From NCBI GenBank assembly GCA_945787495.1, contig CALZIL010000003.1, forward strand, positions 1 to 36,851: DNA of 36,851 bases. The letters are read 5' to 3'. Source of the stretch: an uncultured Afifella sp. GTDB lineage: Bacteria; Pseudomonadota; Alphaproteobacteria; Rhizobiales; Afifellaceae. The notes under the pieces are model-generated. The model was not told the DNA's origin. It worked only from the letters and a program-made list of their open reading frames with translations, and did not search any database. This document shows, piece after piece, positions 27,764 through 36,662 of the stretch. Each line of letters opens with the position of its first letter. Within the stretch, counting starts at the first letter, position 1. Both the position numbers and the translations under genes were made by a program.

Positions 27764-28549
27764 ATGAAACTCGACAAATCGCTTGCCGCCATCGTCACCG
27801 GCGGCGCGTCCGGCCTTGGCGAAGCGAGCGCCCGCATGCTCGCCGGCCACGGCGTCAAGGTGGCGCTGTTCGACATGAACACTGAGCGCGGCGAAGCCGT
27901 CGCCGGCGAAATCGGCGGCCTCTTCTGCGCCGTTGATGTCACCGACGAGGCCAGCGTCGAGGCCGGTCTCCACAAGGCCCGGGCGGCGCATGGCACGGAA
28001 CGCATCCTGGTCAATTGCGCCGGCATCGTGATCGGCCGCAAGACGCTGTCGAGCGATCGCGAGACCGGTGCGTTGCGAGCCCACGATTTGGCCTCGTTCC
28101 GGCGCACGGTCGAGGTCAATCTGGTCGGCACCTACAATGTCATCACCAGATCGGCCTTGGCCATGGCGGCGGCCGAACCGCTTGATGACGATGGTGCACG
28201 CGGCGTCATCGTCTGCACATCCTCGGTCGCCGGGACTGAAGGCCAGATCGGCCAGGCCGCCTATGCCGCCTCCAAGGGCGGGATTCTCGGCCTGACCCTG
28301 CCGGTGGCGCGCGACCTGGCGCTATACGGTATCCGTGTCGTCACCATCCAGCCGGGCATTTTCGAGACGCCGATGTTCGATTCCATGCCCGACAAGGTCA
28401 GGGAGGCGCTCGCCGCCGGTGTGCCGTTTCCAAGCCGCCTCGGCCGGCCGGACGAATATGCCGACCTGGTGCACTACATCTGCGAAAGCGATTACGTCAA
28501 CGGCGCGGCGATCCGCCTCGACGGCGCCATCCGCCTGGCGCCGAAATAG
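27764..28549 (+). CDS. Short-chain dehydrogenase, 3-hydroxyacyl-CoA dehydrogenase type 2-like
   Basis: This 261-residue classical SDR has the nucleotide site TGGASGLGEA (residues 12-21), NCAGI, the catalytic Ser in 'CTSSVAGTEGQIGQ' and YAASK. 'ALFDMNTERGE' places an Asp after strand 2, which favours NAD over NADP. 'IQPGIFETPMFDSMPDKVRE' and the length match 3-hydroxy-2-methylbutyryl-CoA/3-hydroxyacyl-CoA dehydrogenases (HSD10-like), which act in isoleucine and branched fatty-acid breakdown. That substrate is inferred by similarity. GGAGG lies 6 bases upstream of the ATG. The GNAT gene follows after 13 nt. Confidence 0.9.
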   Translation: MKLDKSLAAIVTGGASGLGEASARMLAGHGVKVALFDMNTERGEAVAGEIGGLFCAVDVTDEASVEAGLHKARAAHGTERILVNCAGIVIGRKTLSSDRETGALRAHDLASFRRTVEVNLVGTYNVITRSALAMAAAEPLDDDGARGVIVCTSSVAGTEGQIGQAAYAASKGGILGLTLPVARDLALYGIRVVTIQPGIFETPMFDSMPDKVREALAAGVPFPSRLGRPDEYADLVHYICESDYVNGAAIRLDGAIRLAPK

Positions 28550-28562
28550 ATACCGGGATGAC

Positions 28563-29069
28563 ATGACCGCCATCCGTTCCGTTGTGCCGGCGGATCACGG
28601 CGCCCTCGATGCGGTGATCACGGCTGCCTTCGGCCAGCGGGACGAAGCCGATCTCGTCGAACGGCTGCGCAGGGACGGCGACGTTCTGTTCGAGCTGGCT
28701 GCGACGCACGACGACACTGTCGTTGGCCACATCCTTTTCAGCCGGCTGCCCATCATCCGCGACGACGGAAGCGTTATTGCGGCGGCCTCACTGGCGCCGC
28801 TCTGCGTCCGGCCGGACTGTCAGAACCAGGGCATCGGCGCCGATCTGATTGGCGCCGGGATGAACGAATGCCGGAAGCGCTGCATTCCAGCTGTTATCGT
28901 GCTCGGTGATCCGGATTATTACCAGCGTTTCGGCTTTTCTGCGGCAGCGGCAAGGCCGCTTGCGGCGCCGTTCTCGGGGCCGCACTTCATGGCGATCGAG
29001 TTCGACTCAGGCGTTCTTAAAGACGGCGGCAAGGTCCGCTATCCGGCCGCGTTCGGCCTGCCAGGCTGA
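28563..29069 (+). CDS. GNAT-family N-acetyltransferase (YhbS-like)
   Basis: The ATG at 28563 gives 168 residues; the longer frame upstream is the SDR gene in another frame. The GNAT fold is shown by 'IRSVVPADHGALDAVI', 'VVGHILFSRLPI' and the acetyl-CoA loop 'LAPLCVRPDCQNQGIGADLI' (Q-x-x-G-I-G). These are followed by 'VIVLGDPDYYQRFGF', which is typical of the YhbS-like subgroup. The substrate is unknown. It is 13 nt from the SDR gene and probably co-transcribed. It ends 81 nt before the LexA box of dnaE2. Confidence 0.9.
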   Translation: MTAIRSVVPADHGALDAVITAAFGQRDEADLVERLRRDGDVLFELAATHDDTVVGHILFSRLPIIRDDGSVIAAASLAPLCVRPDCQNQGIGADLIGAGMNECRKRCIPAVIVLGDPDYYQRFGFSAAAARPLAAPFSGPHFMAIEFDSGVLKDGGKVRYPAAFGLPG

Positions 29070-29150
29070 CCTCCGATCGTTCAAACCGCATAGCACAGCT
29101 TTTGGAGACGACTTGGTCCGACTCTCCTGGTTTGACTCTCGCCGCACTTA

Positions 29151-29165
29151 GAACATACCATGAAC
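29151..29165 (+). promoter_or_regulatory. LexA (SOS) box upstream of dnaE2
   Basis: The exact direct repeat GAAC-N7-GAAC (GAAC at 29151-29154 and 29162-29165; spacer ATACCAT) is the alphaproteobacterial LexA operator (GTTCN7GTTC on the other strand). It ends 27 nt before the dnaE2 start codon, where repression of an SOS gene would be expected. Confidence 0.85.
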
Positions 29166-29192
29166 ATTAGCACCTAACCCATCACCCATCCC

Positions 29193-32100
29193 ATGCCCGA
29201 CAAAAATCCGTATGACCAGCCCAGCCATTTTCTTTCCGGCAAGCGGCCGGAATCCGCCCCGGCAGACAACATCACGCAATTCCCCGAAGGCAGGCGGCGC
29301 CGTGCCAGACCGCCGGCGGAGGTCCCAGCCTATGCGGAGCTGCTCGCCGCCTCCAACTTTTCCTTTCTGCGCGGTGCCTCGCATCCCGAAGAACTGGCCA
29401 CTGCCGCCCGCAACCTTGGCCTTGCCGGCCTTGCCGTTGCTGACCGCAACACACTGGCCGGCGTCGTCCGCGCCCATGCCGCGGCAAAGGAAACAGCGCT
29501 GAAATCCGTCGTCGGCTGCCGCCTGGTCTTTGCCGACGGCACGCCCGACATCGCCGCCTGGGTCACCGACCGCGCCGCCTATGGCCGCCTGTGCCGGCTG
29601 TTGTCTGAAGGCAATCTGCGCACGCAAAAAGGCGATTGCCGCCTCACCCTCGCCGATCTTGTCAACTGGGGCAAGGGGCTGGAACTGGCCGTCCTGCCGG
29701 GCCGCCGGATCGCCGACAATCTGGCGCCAACTTTGCGCACCTTGCGCGCCGTCTTTGCCGGCTCGGTGCGGCTCGGCGCCACCTGTCTTTATCGCGGCGA
29801 CGACCGGCGGCAGCTTGCCGAATGCGCGGCGATCGCGACGGCAACGCAGGTGCCGCTGATCGCGCTCGGTGACGTGCTCTACCATACGCCGGCTCGGCGG
29901 CCCTTGCAGGATGTGCTCACCTGCATCCGCGAACATGTCACCCTCGATACCGCCGGCCGGCTCTTGGAAGCCAACGCCGAACGGCATCTGAAACCGTCGC
30001 CGAGACGCTTGCCGTTCTTGAGCGGCTCGGCTTTTCCCTTGACGAACTGCGCTACGAATACCCGGAAGAACCGGCCGGCCAGAGCGCCACACCCTTTGAC
30101 GAACTGACGCGCCTGACATTGGAAGGCGCCAGGGACCGCTATCGGCACGGCGTGCCGGACAAGGTGAAAAAAAGCCTCGACCATGAACTGGCGCTGATCC
30201 GCCAGCTCGATTACGCGCCGTATTTTCTGACCGTCTGGGACATTGTTCGTTTCGCCCGCTCTGAAGGCATTTTGTGCCAGGGCCGCGGTTCGGCGGCCAA
30301 TTCCGCCGTCTGTTACTGCCTCGGCATCACCGAGGTCGACCCGGACCGTTCCGATCTTCTGTTTGAGCGCTTCATCTCCGCCGAACGCCGCGAGCCGCCC
30401 GATATCGACGTCGACTTCGAGCATGCAAGGCGCGAGGAGGTGATCCAGTATGTCTATGACAAATACGGCCACGACCGCGCCGGCATCGCCGCCACCGTCA
30501 TCACCTATCGCTCCCGCTCCGCCAGCCGCGAGGTCGGCAAGGCCTTTGGTTTGTCGGAAGATGCGGTCTCGGCCCTGTCCGGCAATATCTGGGGCTGGTC
30601 GTCGACCGGCGTCGATGAGGCCGATGCCCGCCGCGCCGGACTGGATGCCGCCGATCCGCGCGTCGAAAAGGTGCTGGCGCTGACCCGGGAGATCATCGGC
30701 TTCCCGCGCCATCTCTCCCAGCATGTCGGCGGCTTTATCATCACCCGCGGCCGCCTCGACGAGGTCGTGCCGGTGCTCAATTCGGCCATGGACGGCCGCA
30801 CCATCATCGAATGGGACAAGGACGATCTCGATGCCGCCCTCGGCATCCTCAAGATCGACGTTCTGGCGCTCGGCATGCTGACCTGCATGAAAAAGGCGCT
30901 GAGCCTGCTTGACGATCACTATGGCGTCGAACTGAGCCTGGCCACCATTCCACCAGAGGATTGCGAGACCTACGACATGATCTGCCGCGCCGACACGATC
31001 GGCGTCTTCCAGATCGAAAGCCGCGCCCAGATGACCATGCTGCCGCGCTTGCGGCCGCGCAATTTCTACGACCTCGTCGTTGAGGTGGCGATCGTCCGGC
31101 CCGGCCCGATCCAGGGCGACATGGTGCATCCCTATCTCAAGCGCCGGCAGAACCCCAAGGCAATCCGCTATCCCGCCCCGGCGCCCGAACACGGAGCCCC
31201 TGACGAACTGGAACAGGTTCTCGGCAAGACACTCGGCGTGCCGCTGTTTCAGGAACAGGCCATGCAGATCGCCATCGTCGCCGCCAAATTCACGCCCGGC
31301 GAGGCCGACCGCCTGCGTCGCGCCATGGCGACCTTCCGCCACGTCGGCACCATCCACACCTTCCAGACCAAGATGGTCGACGGCATGATCGCCCGCGGCT
31401 ACGACCCGGACTTTGCCGAACGCTGCTTCCGCCAGATCGAGGGTTTTGGCGACTACGGCTTTCCCGAAAGCCATGCCGCCAGCTTCGCTCTGCTCGTCTA
31501 CACCTCCTCCTGGGTGAAATGCCATTACCCGGACATCTTCTGCGCCGCGCTCTTGAACGCCCAACCCATGGGCTTCTACGCCCCGGCCCAGATCGTCCGC
31601 GATGCCCGCGAACACGGCGTTGAAGTGCGCCCCGTCGACATCAACCATTCGGCCTGGGAGTCAACCCTGGAACCCGTCGATGAAAACGGCGAGAGCATCG
31701 CGAACCGTATCCATGCCCGCCATGGCGAACAGGCGCCATCGATCCGCACACACTCAGCCGTGCGGCTTGGCCTGCGCCAGATCAAGGGCCTGCGCGAGGC
31801 CGATGCGGAGCGGCTGGTCGCGGCGCGTGGCCCAATCAAGACCGGAAAGGCCGGCAAGGCCGGCTACAAAAGCGTCCGCGATCTGTGGCGGCGCTCCGGC
31901 CTTGTCCGCGCCAGCCTGGAACGATTGGCCGACGCTGACGCCTTCCACTCCATCGGCCTGAACCGCCGCGAGGCGCTCTGGCAGGTGCGGGCGCTGAACG
32001 AAGCCGGCGCCGCCGAGCGCCTGCCCCTCTTTGATGGTCATGATGATGGCGGGGCCGATGATCTTGTGCGCGAGGCACCGGTGGCGCTGCCGGAAATGCC

Positions 32101-32689
32101 GCTCGGCGAACATGTGGTCAACGATTACCGGGCCTTGAAACTGTCCCTGAAGGGTCACCCGGTCTCATTCGTGCGCGATGAACTGACGGCGATGGGCATC
32201 GCCAAAGCCGAACGGCTGGCGGATTGGCCGAACGGTCGGCGGATCCGCGTCGCCGGTCTGGTGCTGGTGCGCCAGCGCCCCGGCTCGGCCAAGGGCGTCA
32301 TCTTCGCCACGCTGGAGGACGAAACCGGCATCGCCAATGTCATCGTCTGGCCGAAGACTTTCGAGCGCTACCGGCCAGTCGTCATCGGCGCCCGTTTCAT
32401 CGCCGTGACCGGCCGTGTCCAGTCTGCACAGGGCGTCATCCATGTCGTCGCCGAGGCGCTGGAGGACCTGACGCCGCTGCTTGCCCGGCTGTCGGACGAC
32501 TCGATCGGTGAAGGCGCCCTGGCCCGCGCCGACGAGGTGTGTCGGCCGATTGAGGACAGGCGCGAGAAATTCAGACCGCACTCGCGCCTTGCCGATCTGC
32601 TGAAGGAAGCCCCTGAACTGACCGCCGATCTGCAACGCCTCGCCCGCGCCGCCGGCAAGGTCATGCCCAAGGGCCGCAACTTTCACTGA
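29193..32689 (+). pseudogene. dnaE2: Error-prone DNA polymerase DnaE2 (ImuC), broken by a frameshifting deletion
   Basis: Two abutting frames together encode a DnaE2. The first (29193 to about 29993, residues 1-267) holds the PHP domain ('AYAELLAASNFSFLRGASHPEEL') and ends in EANAERHLK. It then runs 37 residues in a wrong frame to a stop at 30107. The second frame resumes at 29990 ([20 protein letters not shown]) and continues about 899 residues to 32689. It keeps the polymerase acidic motif [16 protein letters not shown], '[14 protein letters not shown]' and a C-terminal OB domain. Compared with family members I remember, about 13 residues (a P-A-E-M-A-R-L-F-like helix) are missing at the joint, so about 40 nt were probably lost rather than one base. 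Both halves are otherwise free of stops. An SOS box precedes it, but imuA and imuB are not adjacent. An assembly error cannot be excluded. Confidence 0.88.
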
Positions 32690-32702
32690 ACAATTGCCGC
32701 GC

Positions 32703-33026
32703 CTATTTCAGGCTGCCGATATAGGCGACGAGATCGCGGATCTCCTGCCGCGTCAGGCTCATCTCCGGCATCACCGGATGCGGATCGGCGAGAAAGCCTT
32801 CCAGCGCCACCAGAGCGCTTGGCGTTGCCCGCATTTGTGCGATCGTCATGAAACTCGGCGCATCGGCGCTCGCCGTCGTCTGCTCGGCGCTGACCTGATG
32901 ACAGGCGGCGCACCAGCGCTGGGCGATTGCCTTGCCTTGCTCAGGCCGGCTCGCCGCCAACGACGAACCGCCCACCAGCACCAGCAGCGCCGCAACCATC
33001 GCGATACGACCGGCTAGAACACGCAT
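32703..33026 (-). CDS. Small periplasmic class I cytochrome c
   Basis: This 107-residue protein has a Sec signal peptide (about 1-25, ending SLAAS). The mature domain has one haem site CAACH (Cys39, Cys42, His43). The likely axial methionine is in 'HPVMPEMSLTRQEI', followed by the C-terminal helix 'IRDLVAYIGSLK', typical of small monohaem electron carriers. GAGG lies about 7 bases before the ATG. An FNR/FixK-type box is centred about 56 nt upstream of the start codon. The gene is convergent with dnaE2 (13-nt gap) and downstream of gnd. Its redox partners are unknown. Confidence 0.9.
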   Translation of the reverse strand: MRVLAGRIAMVAALLVLVGGSSLAASRPEQGKAIAQRWCAACHQVSAEQTTASADAPSFMTIAQMRATPSALVALEGFLADPHPVMPEMSLTRQEIRDLVAYIGSLK

Positions 33027-33075
33027 CGCAGCCCTCGGTTTTCACGAACAAGAGCAGACTGCGTCACATCGCGCT

Positions 33076-33089
33076 TTGATCGACGTCAA
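33076..33089 (-). promoter_or_regulatory. FNR/FixK-type binding site upstream of cytochrome c
   Basis: TTGACGTCGATCAA (minus strand) fits the Crp/FNR-family palindrome TTGAY-N4-RTCAA used by FnrL, FixK and DNR regulators in alphaproteobacteria. The centre lies at 33082.5. A class II start site about 41 nt on would leave a 5' UTR of about 15 nt before the ATG at 33026. No strong -10 hexamer is visible. It suggests oxygen- or NO-dependent control of the cytochrome gene. Confidence 0.55.
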
Positions 33090-33116
33090 ACAGCGGGCAA
33101 ATCACAGTCTTTTCTG

Positions 33117-34541
33117 TCACGCGTCGGTTCCGCCCCAAGGTCCGTGGTGATCGCCATCACGATCGGTGCGCTTGAAACTGTGGGCGCCAAAAAAGTCGCG
33201 TTGCGCCTGAATCATCGCCGCCGATGAGCGGCCCTGCCGCATGCCGTCGAAATAGGCGAGCGCCGAGCATTGGGCCGGCGCCGGAATGCCTTGAGCAAGC
33301 GCCAGCGCTGCGGTTTTCCGCATGGCCTCGTGCGAGTGGATCATCATGCCGGCAAGATCGGTGGCGGTGAACAGGTTGGGCAGATTCGGCGTTTCGGCGA
33401 AAGCGGCCGCGATCGGATTGAGGAGCCGCGAGCGGATGATGCAGCCGGCCCGCCAGATGCGGGCGATCGTCGACAGCGGCAAGTCCCAGCCATAGGTTTG
33501 CGACGCCCCGGCCATCAGCCCGAAACCCTGCGCGTACATCGCGATCCGGCCGCCAAGCAGAGCGCCCTCCAGCATGGCGATCACCGCGTCGTCGATCGGT
33601 TTCCCGGACGGCCGATCAATGGTTTGATAAAGCGCTTCGGTCGCCAGCCGGTCGGCCTTGCGCGCCGAGATCACTCGCGCGACAACCGCTGCGTCGATCG
33701 AGGGCGCCGGCAGCCCGAGCTGCAGCGCCTCGATCGCCGTCCAGCGGCCGGTGCCTTTCTGGCCGGCTTTATCGACAATGACATCGATGATCGGACCGCC
33801 GCTGGCCGCATCTTCGGTGGCGAGGATCGCCGCCGTGATCTCGACCAGATAGGATTCAAGCGGTCCCTGGTTCCATTGCCCGAAGACGTCGCCGATATCG
33901 GCCGGGCGCATGGCAAACGCTGTCCGCATAATCTCGTAAATTTCGGCGATCAGCTGCATTTCGGCATATTCGATGCCGTTATGGACACTCTTGACGAAAT
34001 GCCCGGCACCATCCGCACCGAGCCAGGCGGCGCACGGCTCACCGTCATATTCGGCGGCAATGGCGTTCAGGATCGGTTCGACACGCTGAAAAGCCTCGCG
34101 CGGTCCGCCAGCCATGATCGAGGGTCCGCGCCGCGCGCCCTCCTCGCCGCCGGAAACGCCAACGCCGAGATAGGCGAACCCGGCCTCTTTCAGCGCCGCA
34201 GAACGGCGGATCGTATTGTGGAAATTGGCATTGCCGGCATCGATCGGAATATCGCCGGGCTCAAGGTGCGGGCGCATGGCGGCGATCAGTTCGTCGACCG
34301 GATCGCCGGCCTTGACCATCATCACGATCGGCCGTGGCGGCCGGATCGCCGCAACGAGCTCGGCCAGCGACCGGCATCCGGTCAGGCCGCCATCGTTGCC
34401 GGAAAAGCCGCCAACGACATCGTCGGTAACTGATTGTGTGCGATTATGGACGGCGACCCGGTAGCCATGATCGGCCATGTTGAGCGCCAGGTTGCGCCCC
34501 ATGACGCCGAGCCCAATCAGGCCGATATCAGCGCCGCTCAC
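33117..34541 (-). CDS. gnd: 6-phosphogluconate dehydrogenase (decarboxylating)
   Basis: I place the start at the GTG at 34541, with GGGAG 6 bases upstream, giving 474 residues, the normal length. The ATG at 34571 would add ten residues without a site. The N-terminal NADP domain has IGLIGLGVMGRNLALNMADH, and 'VAVHNRT' places the NADP-phosphate-binding Asn-Arg-Thr. The substrate site includes 'GVGVSGGEEGARRGPSIMAGG', 'GHFVKSVHNGIEYAEMQLI' (catalytic Lys) and 'KAGQKGTGRWT'. It oxidises 6-phosphogluconate to ribulose 5-phosphate, CO2 and NADPH. No zwf or pgl lies nearby. It is preceded on the same strand by the amidase gene (56 nt gap). Confidence 0.97.
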   Translation of the reverse strand: MSGADIGLIGLGVMGRNLALNMADHGYRVAVHNRTQSVTDDVVGGFSGNDGGLTGCRSLAELVAAIRPPRPIVMMVKAGDPVDELIAAMRPHLEPGDIPIDAGNANFHNTIRRSAALKEAGFAYLGVGVSGGEEGARRGPSIMAGGPREAFQRVEPILNAIAAEYDGEPCAAWLGADGAGHFVKSVHNGIEYAEMQLIAEIYEIMRTAFAMRPADIGDVFGQWNQGPLESYLVEITAAILATEDAASGGPIIDVIVDKAGQKGTGRWTAIEALQLGLPAPSIDAAVVARVISARKADRLATEALYQTIDRPSGKPIDDAVIAMLEGALLGGRIAMYAQGFGLMAGASQTYGWDLPLSTIARIWRAGCIIRSRLLNPIAAAFAETPNLPNLFTATDLAGMMIHSHEAMRKTAALALAQGIPAPAQCSALAYFDGMRQGRSSAAMIQAQRDFFGAHSFKRTDRDGDHHGPWGGTDA

Positions 34542-34597
34542 TGAAGGCTCCCATTCACCTGCATAAAACATTCCGGGCAGCGGCAGACAATCGCACG

Positions 34598-35932
34598 TCA
34601 GGCCGCCTGTGATAATTTCAGCGCCAGCCAGCGCGCCGTTCGAAGCAGTCGGGCGTCATCGCCGGCCGGCCCGACCAGCTGCACGCCCATCGGCATGCCG
34701 TTGGCGCCGGCAAGCAACGGCAAGGTTACGGCCGGTACGCCGGTGAGGGTCCAGATCGAGCAAAAGGCCGGATCGCCGGTCTGCGTCAGATCGGCCGGCG
34801 CTTCGCCCGGCGCGGCCGGCGTGATGATCGCGTCGAAGCTGTCAAAAATCTCGTCGAGGCCGGCATTGTAAACGCCGATCCAGTCAAGCGCCGCCAAGTA
34901 GTCCCGAGCGAGAGTGCCGGCGCCTTCATCCATCGCCGCAAGCATTTTTTCGCTCAGTCTGTCCCGCCCCTTACTTGAATAGCGGCTGAAGTGTTTGGCC
35001 AATTCAGTGAGTTGGATGCGCTGGTGGATTTCCAGTGCTTGGTCGAACGGCGCAGGCAGCGCAATCTCTTCACACTGCTCACCGAGCAATTCGACGATTT
35101 CGGCAAAACCGTCGTTCGTGTCGGCGTCGGCCTTGTCCCATGCTGGCTGTTTGACGAAGGCGAAAGCCGGTGGCACCGGCGGATCGCTCTCGGCCGTAGC
35201 GAGCAAGGGCGGCGCCGGCCGCGGGGTCTCGCCGCTTTGCGGATCAAACGCTGCCAGCGTTTCGGCAATCAAGGCGGCATCGGGGACGGAGCGCGCGAAG
35301 ACACCGACCGTGTCGAGCGTGTGGGCCTGACACAGCACGCCGCGCCGCGAGATCAGGTCACGGGACGGTTTGAAGCCGACAATGCCGCAAAACGCCGCCG
35401 GCCGGATGATCGATCCTGCCGTCTGGGTGCCGACTGCCAGCGGCACCATGCCGGCGGCCACCGCCGCCGCAGATCCGGACGACGAACCACCGGGCGTGCG
35501 CGCCGGGTCATGCGGATTGCGGGTCTTGCCGGGTGTAAAATAGGCAAGCTCCGTCGCCACCGTCTTGCCCATGATGTTGGCGCCGGCGGCTATGAGTTGT
35601 GAAACCAGCACCGCATCGTCGTCCGGCACCCGCCCGGCATCGAGCACCGTGCCGTTTTCCGTCGGGATTCCCTTGGTATCGATAATGTCCTTGAGGGCTA
35701 CCGGCAGGCCGTGCAGCGGCCCGAGAGGCCGGCCGCTGGCGCGATATTCATCGAGTGCCTTGGCTTGGGCGCGAACAGTGTCGGCGTCGAGGAAGGCCCA
35801 GGCCTGAACCGCGTCCTCGCGCTCTTCGATCCGCTCAAGACAGGCCTCGACCAATTCTGCGGAGGTGATCTCACCGCGGCGTATTTTTTGGAGAGCCGCG
35901 GTGGCGGAAAGTTCAATCAATGTCATATGCAT
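34598..35932 (-). CDS. Amidase-signature family hydrolase
   Basis: This 444-residue protein has the amidase signature with the Ser-cisSer-Lys triad. The Lys is in 'GLPVALKDIIDTKG' and the serines are in TPGGSSSGSAAAVAAGM, followed by 'AVGTQTAGSIIRPAAFCGIVGFKPS'. The C-terminal 'GVPAVTLPLLAGANGMPMGVQLVG' is also typical. It lies outside any gatB/gatC context and is shorter than GatA (about 485), so a stand-alone amidase is more likely than the tRNA amidotransferase subunit. The substrate is unknown. AAGGA precedes the ATG at 35932 by 4 bases and a second in-frame ATG at 35926 by 10; either may be used. Confidence 0.92.
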   Translation of the reverse strand: MHMTLIELSATAALQKIRRGEITSAELVEACLERIEEREDAVQAWAFLDADTVRAQAKALDEYRASGRPLGPLHGLPVALKDIIDTKGIPTENGTVLDAGRVPDDDAVLVSQLIAAGANIMGKTVATELAYFTPGKTRNPHDPARTPGGSSSGSAAAVAAGMVPLAVGTQTAGSIIRPAAFCGIVGFKPSRDLISRRGVLCQAHTLDTVGVFARSVPDAALIAETLAAFDPQSGETPRPAPPLLATAESDPPVPPAFAFVKQPAWDKADADTNDGFAEIVELLGEQCEEIALPAPFDQALEIHQRIQLTELAKHFSRYSSKGRDRLSEKMLAAMDEGAGTLARDYLAALDWIGVYNAGLDEIFDSFDAIITPAAPGEAPADLTQTGDPAFCSIWTLTGVPAVTLPLLAGANGMPMGVQLVGPAGDDARLLRTARWLALKLSQAA

Positions 35933-35977
35933 GAAGTCCTTGGCGCCAACAGCCGACAGGGCATCGGAGCCGCGAGA

Positions 35978-36184
35978 TCACTCAGACGGCTTTTTTCGCA
36001 GGCATGTATCCCAGAAGTCATAGACGACCAGCATCAGGACACCGATGCAGATCAGCCAAAACGGAAGGCCGCCCCAAAATCCAGCGGCACCGGAAGAAAT
36101 ACTTTCCGCCAGACCGAGAACAAAAGCGGCGACCAGAAGCGTTCCGACCAATCCGAAGAGTTTTTCAATGTTAGCTGCAGACAT
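35978..36184 (-). CDS. Small hypothetical two-helix membrane protein
   Basis: This 68-residue protein has two hydrophobic helices (about 8-27 and 38-56), separated by a short Ser/Gly turn, and a charged end (DTCLRKKPSE). AGGAG lies 10 bases before the ATG at 36184. I do not recognise the family. It is 45 nt upstream of the amidase gene on the same strand and may share its transcript. Confidence 0.7.
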   Translation of the reverse strand: MSAANIEKLFGLVGTLLVAAFVLGLAESISSGAAGFWGGLPFWLICIGVLMLVVYDFWDTCLRKKPSE

Positions 36185-36248
36185 TATATTTTCACTCCTT
36201 AAAACCCGATCCGAATTTTGTTCAGTTGATATCCCATCTCATCCGATC

Positions 36249-36485
36249 TCAAGGAACATATTTGCCGAAAAAGTAATCGGGCAGCCACAGGTCCGGGTTG
36301 TCTTCCTTGTGGCGGATTCGCCACCACAGCACCACCGCCGCCAGCGCCCAGGCGCCCCGGGAAAACCAAACCGCCGCCTCCTGGTCCTGGCGCCAGGGCT
36401 GGGCCAGGCGGAGATCGGTGCCGGCCGGCCCCCGGCTCAAGGCCGGAAGGTCGCGCCAATAGGGGAGGGTGACCTGGGTGATCAT
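36249..36485 (-). CDS. Unrecognised small protein with one membrane helix
   Basis: This frame is coding-like: third positions are strongly G/C and the protein is rich in Trp, Tyr, Arg and Asp rather than the Arg/Pro/Ala mix of shadow frames. From the ATG at 36485 it has 78 residues; a GTG at 36545 would give 98. A charged N-terminal part (YWRDLPALSRGPAGTDLRLA) precedes one transmembrane helix (about 41-56, AVWFSRGAWALAAVVLWW). It ends in 'DLWLPDYFFGKYVP'. Neither start has a clear ribosome site. I do not recognise it. It is the last gene before the right-hand tRNA. Confidence 0.5.
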   Translation of the reverse strand: MITQVTLPYWRDLPALSRGPAGTDLRLAQPWRQDQEAAVWFSRGAWALAAVVLWWRIRHKEDNPDLWLPDYFFGKYVP

Positions 36486-36615
36486 TCTTAGGTATTTATC
36501 CGCCTTAATCTTAAAATCATATTGTGGCCGGGGCGGGAAAGCCACTGAAATACGGGATAATCCCCGTTTTCCGGCGGCCCGGATCGCCCCGGGGGCAGTT
36601 GGGGGGCGCGGTTTG

Positions 36616-36645
36616 TTGACGGATGCCCCCCTTGCGAAGTATGAA
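36616..36645 (+). promoter_or_regulatory. Promoter of the right-hand tRNA-Thr gene
   Basis: TTGACG (36616-36621) and TATGAA (36640-36645) are separated by 18 nt. The start would lie about 10 nt before the tRNA. TTGACG is the typical -35 of alphaproteobacterial stable-RNA promoters. Confidence 0.55.
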
Positions 36646-36662
36646 GTGCGTCAGTTCCTTTC

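Noticed and set aside
29879-31648. 589-residue open frame on the minus strand
   Set aside because: It lies antisense to dnaE2, and its composition (Gly/Asp/His/Gln-rich, no domain) is that of a shadow of a high-GC gene. The plus strand shows clear polymerase motifs.
36045-36491. 148-residue plus-strand frame near the right end
   Set aside because: It is antisense to two minus-strand small genes with better codon use, and its protein has no hydrophobic or domain pattern.
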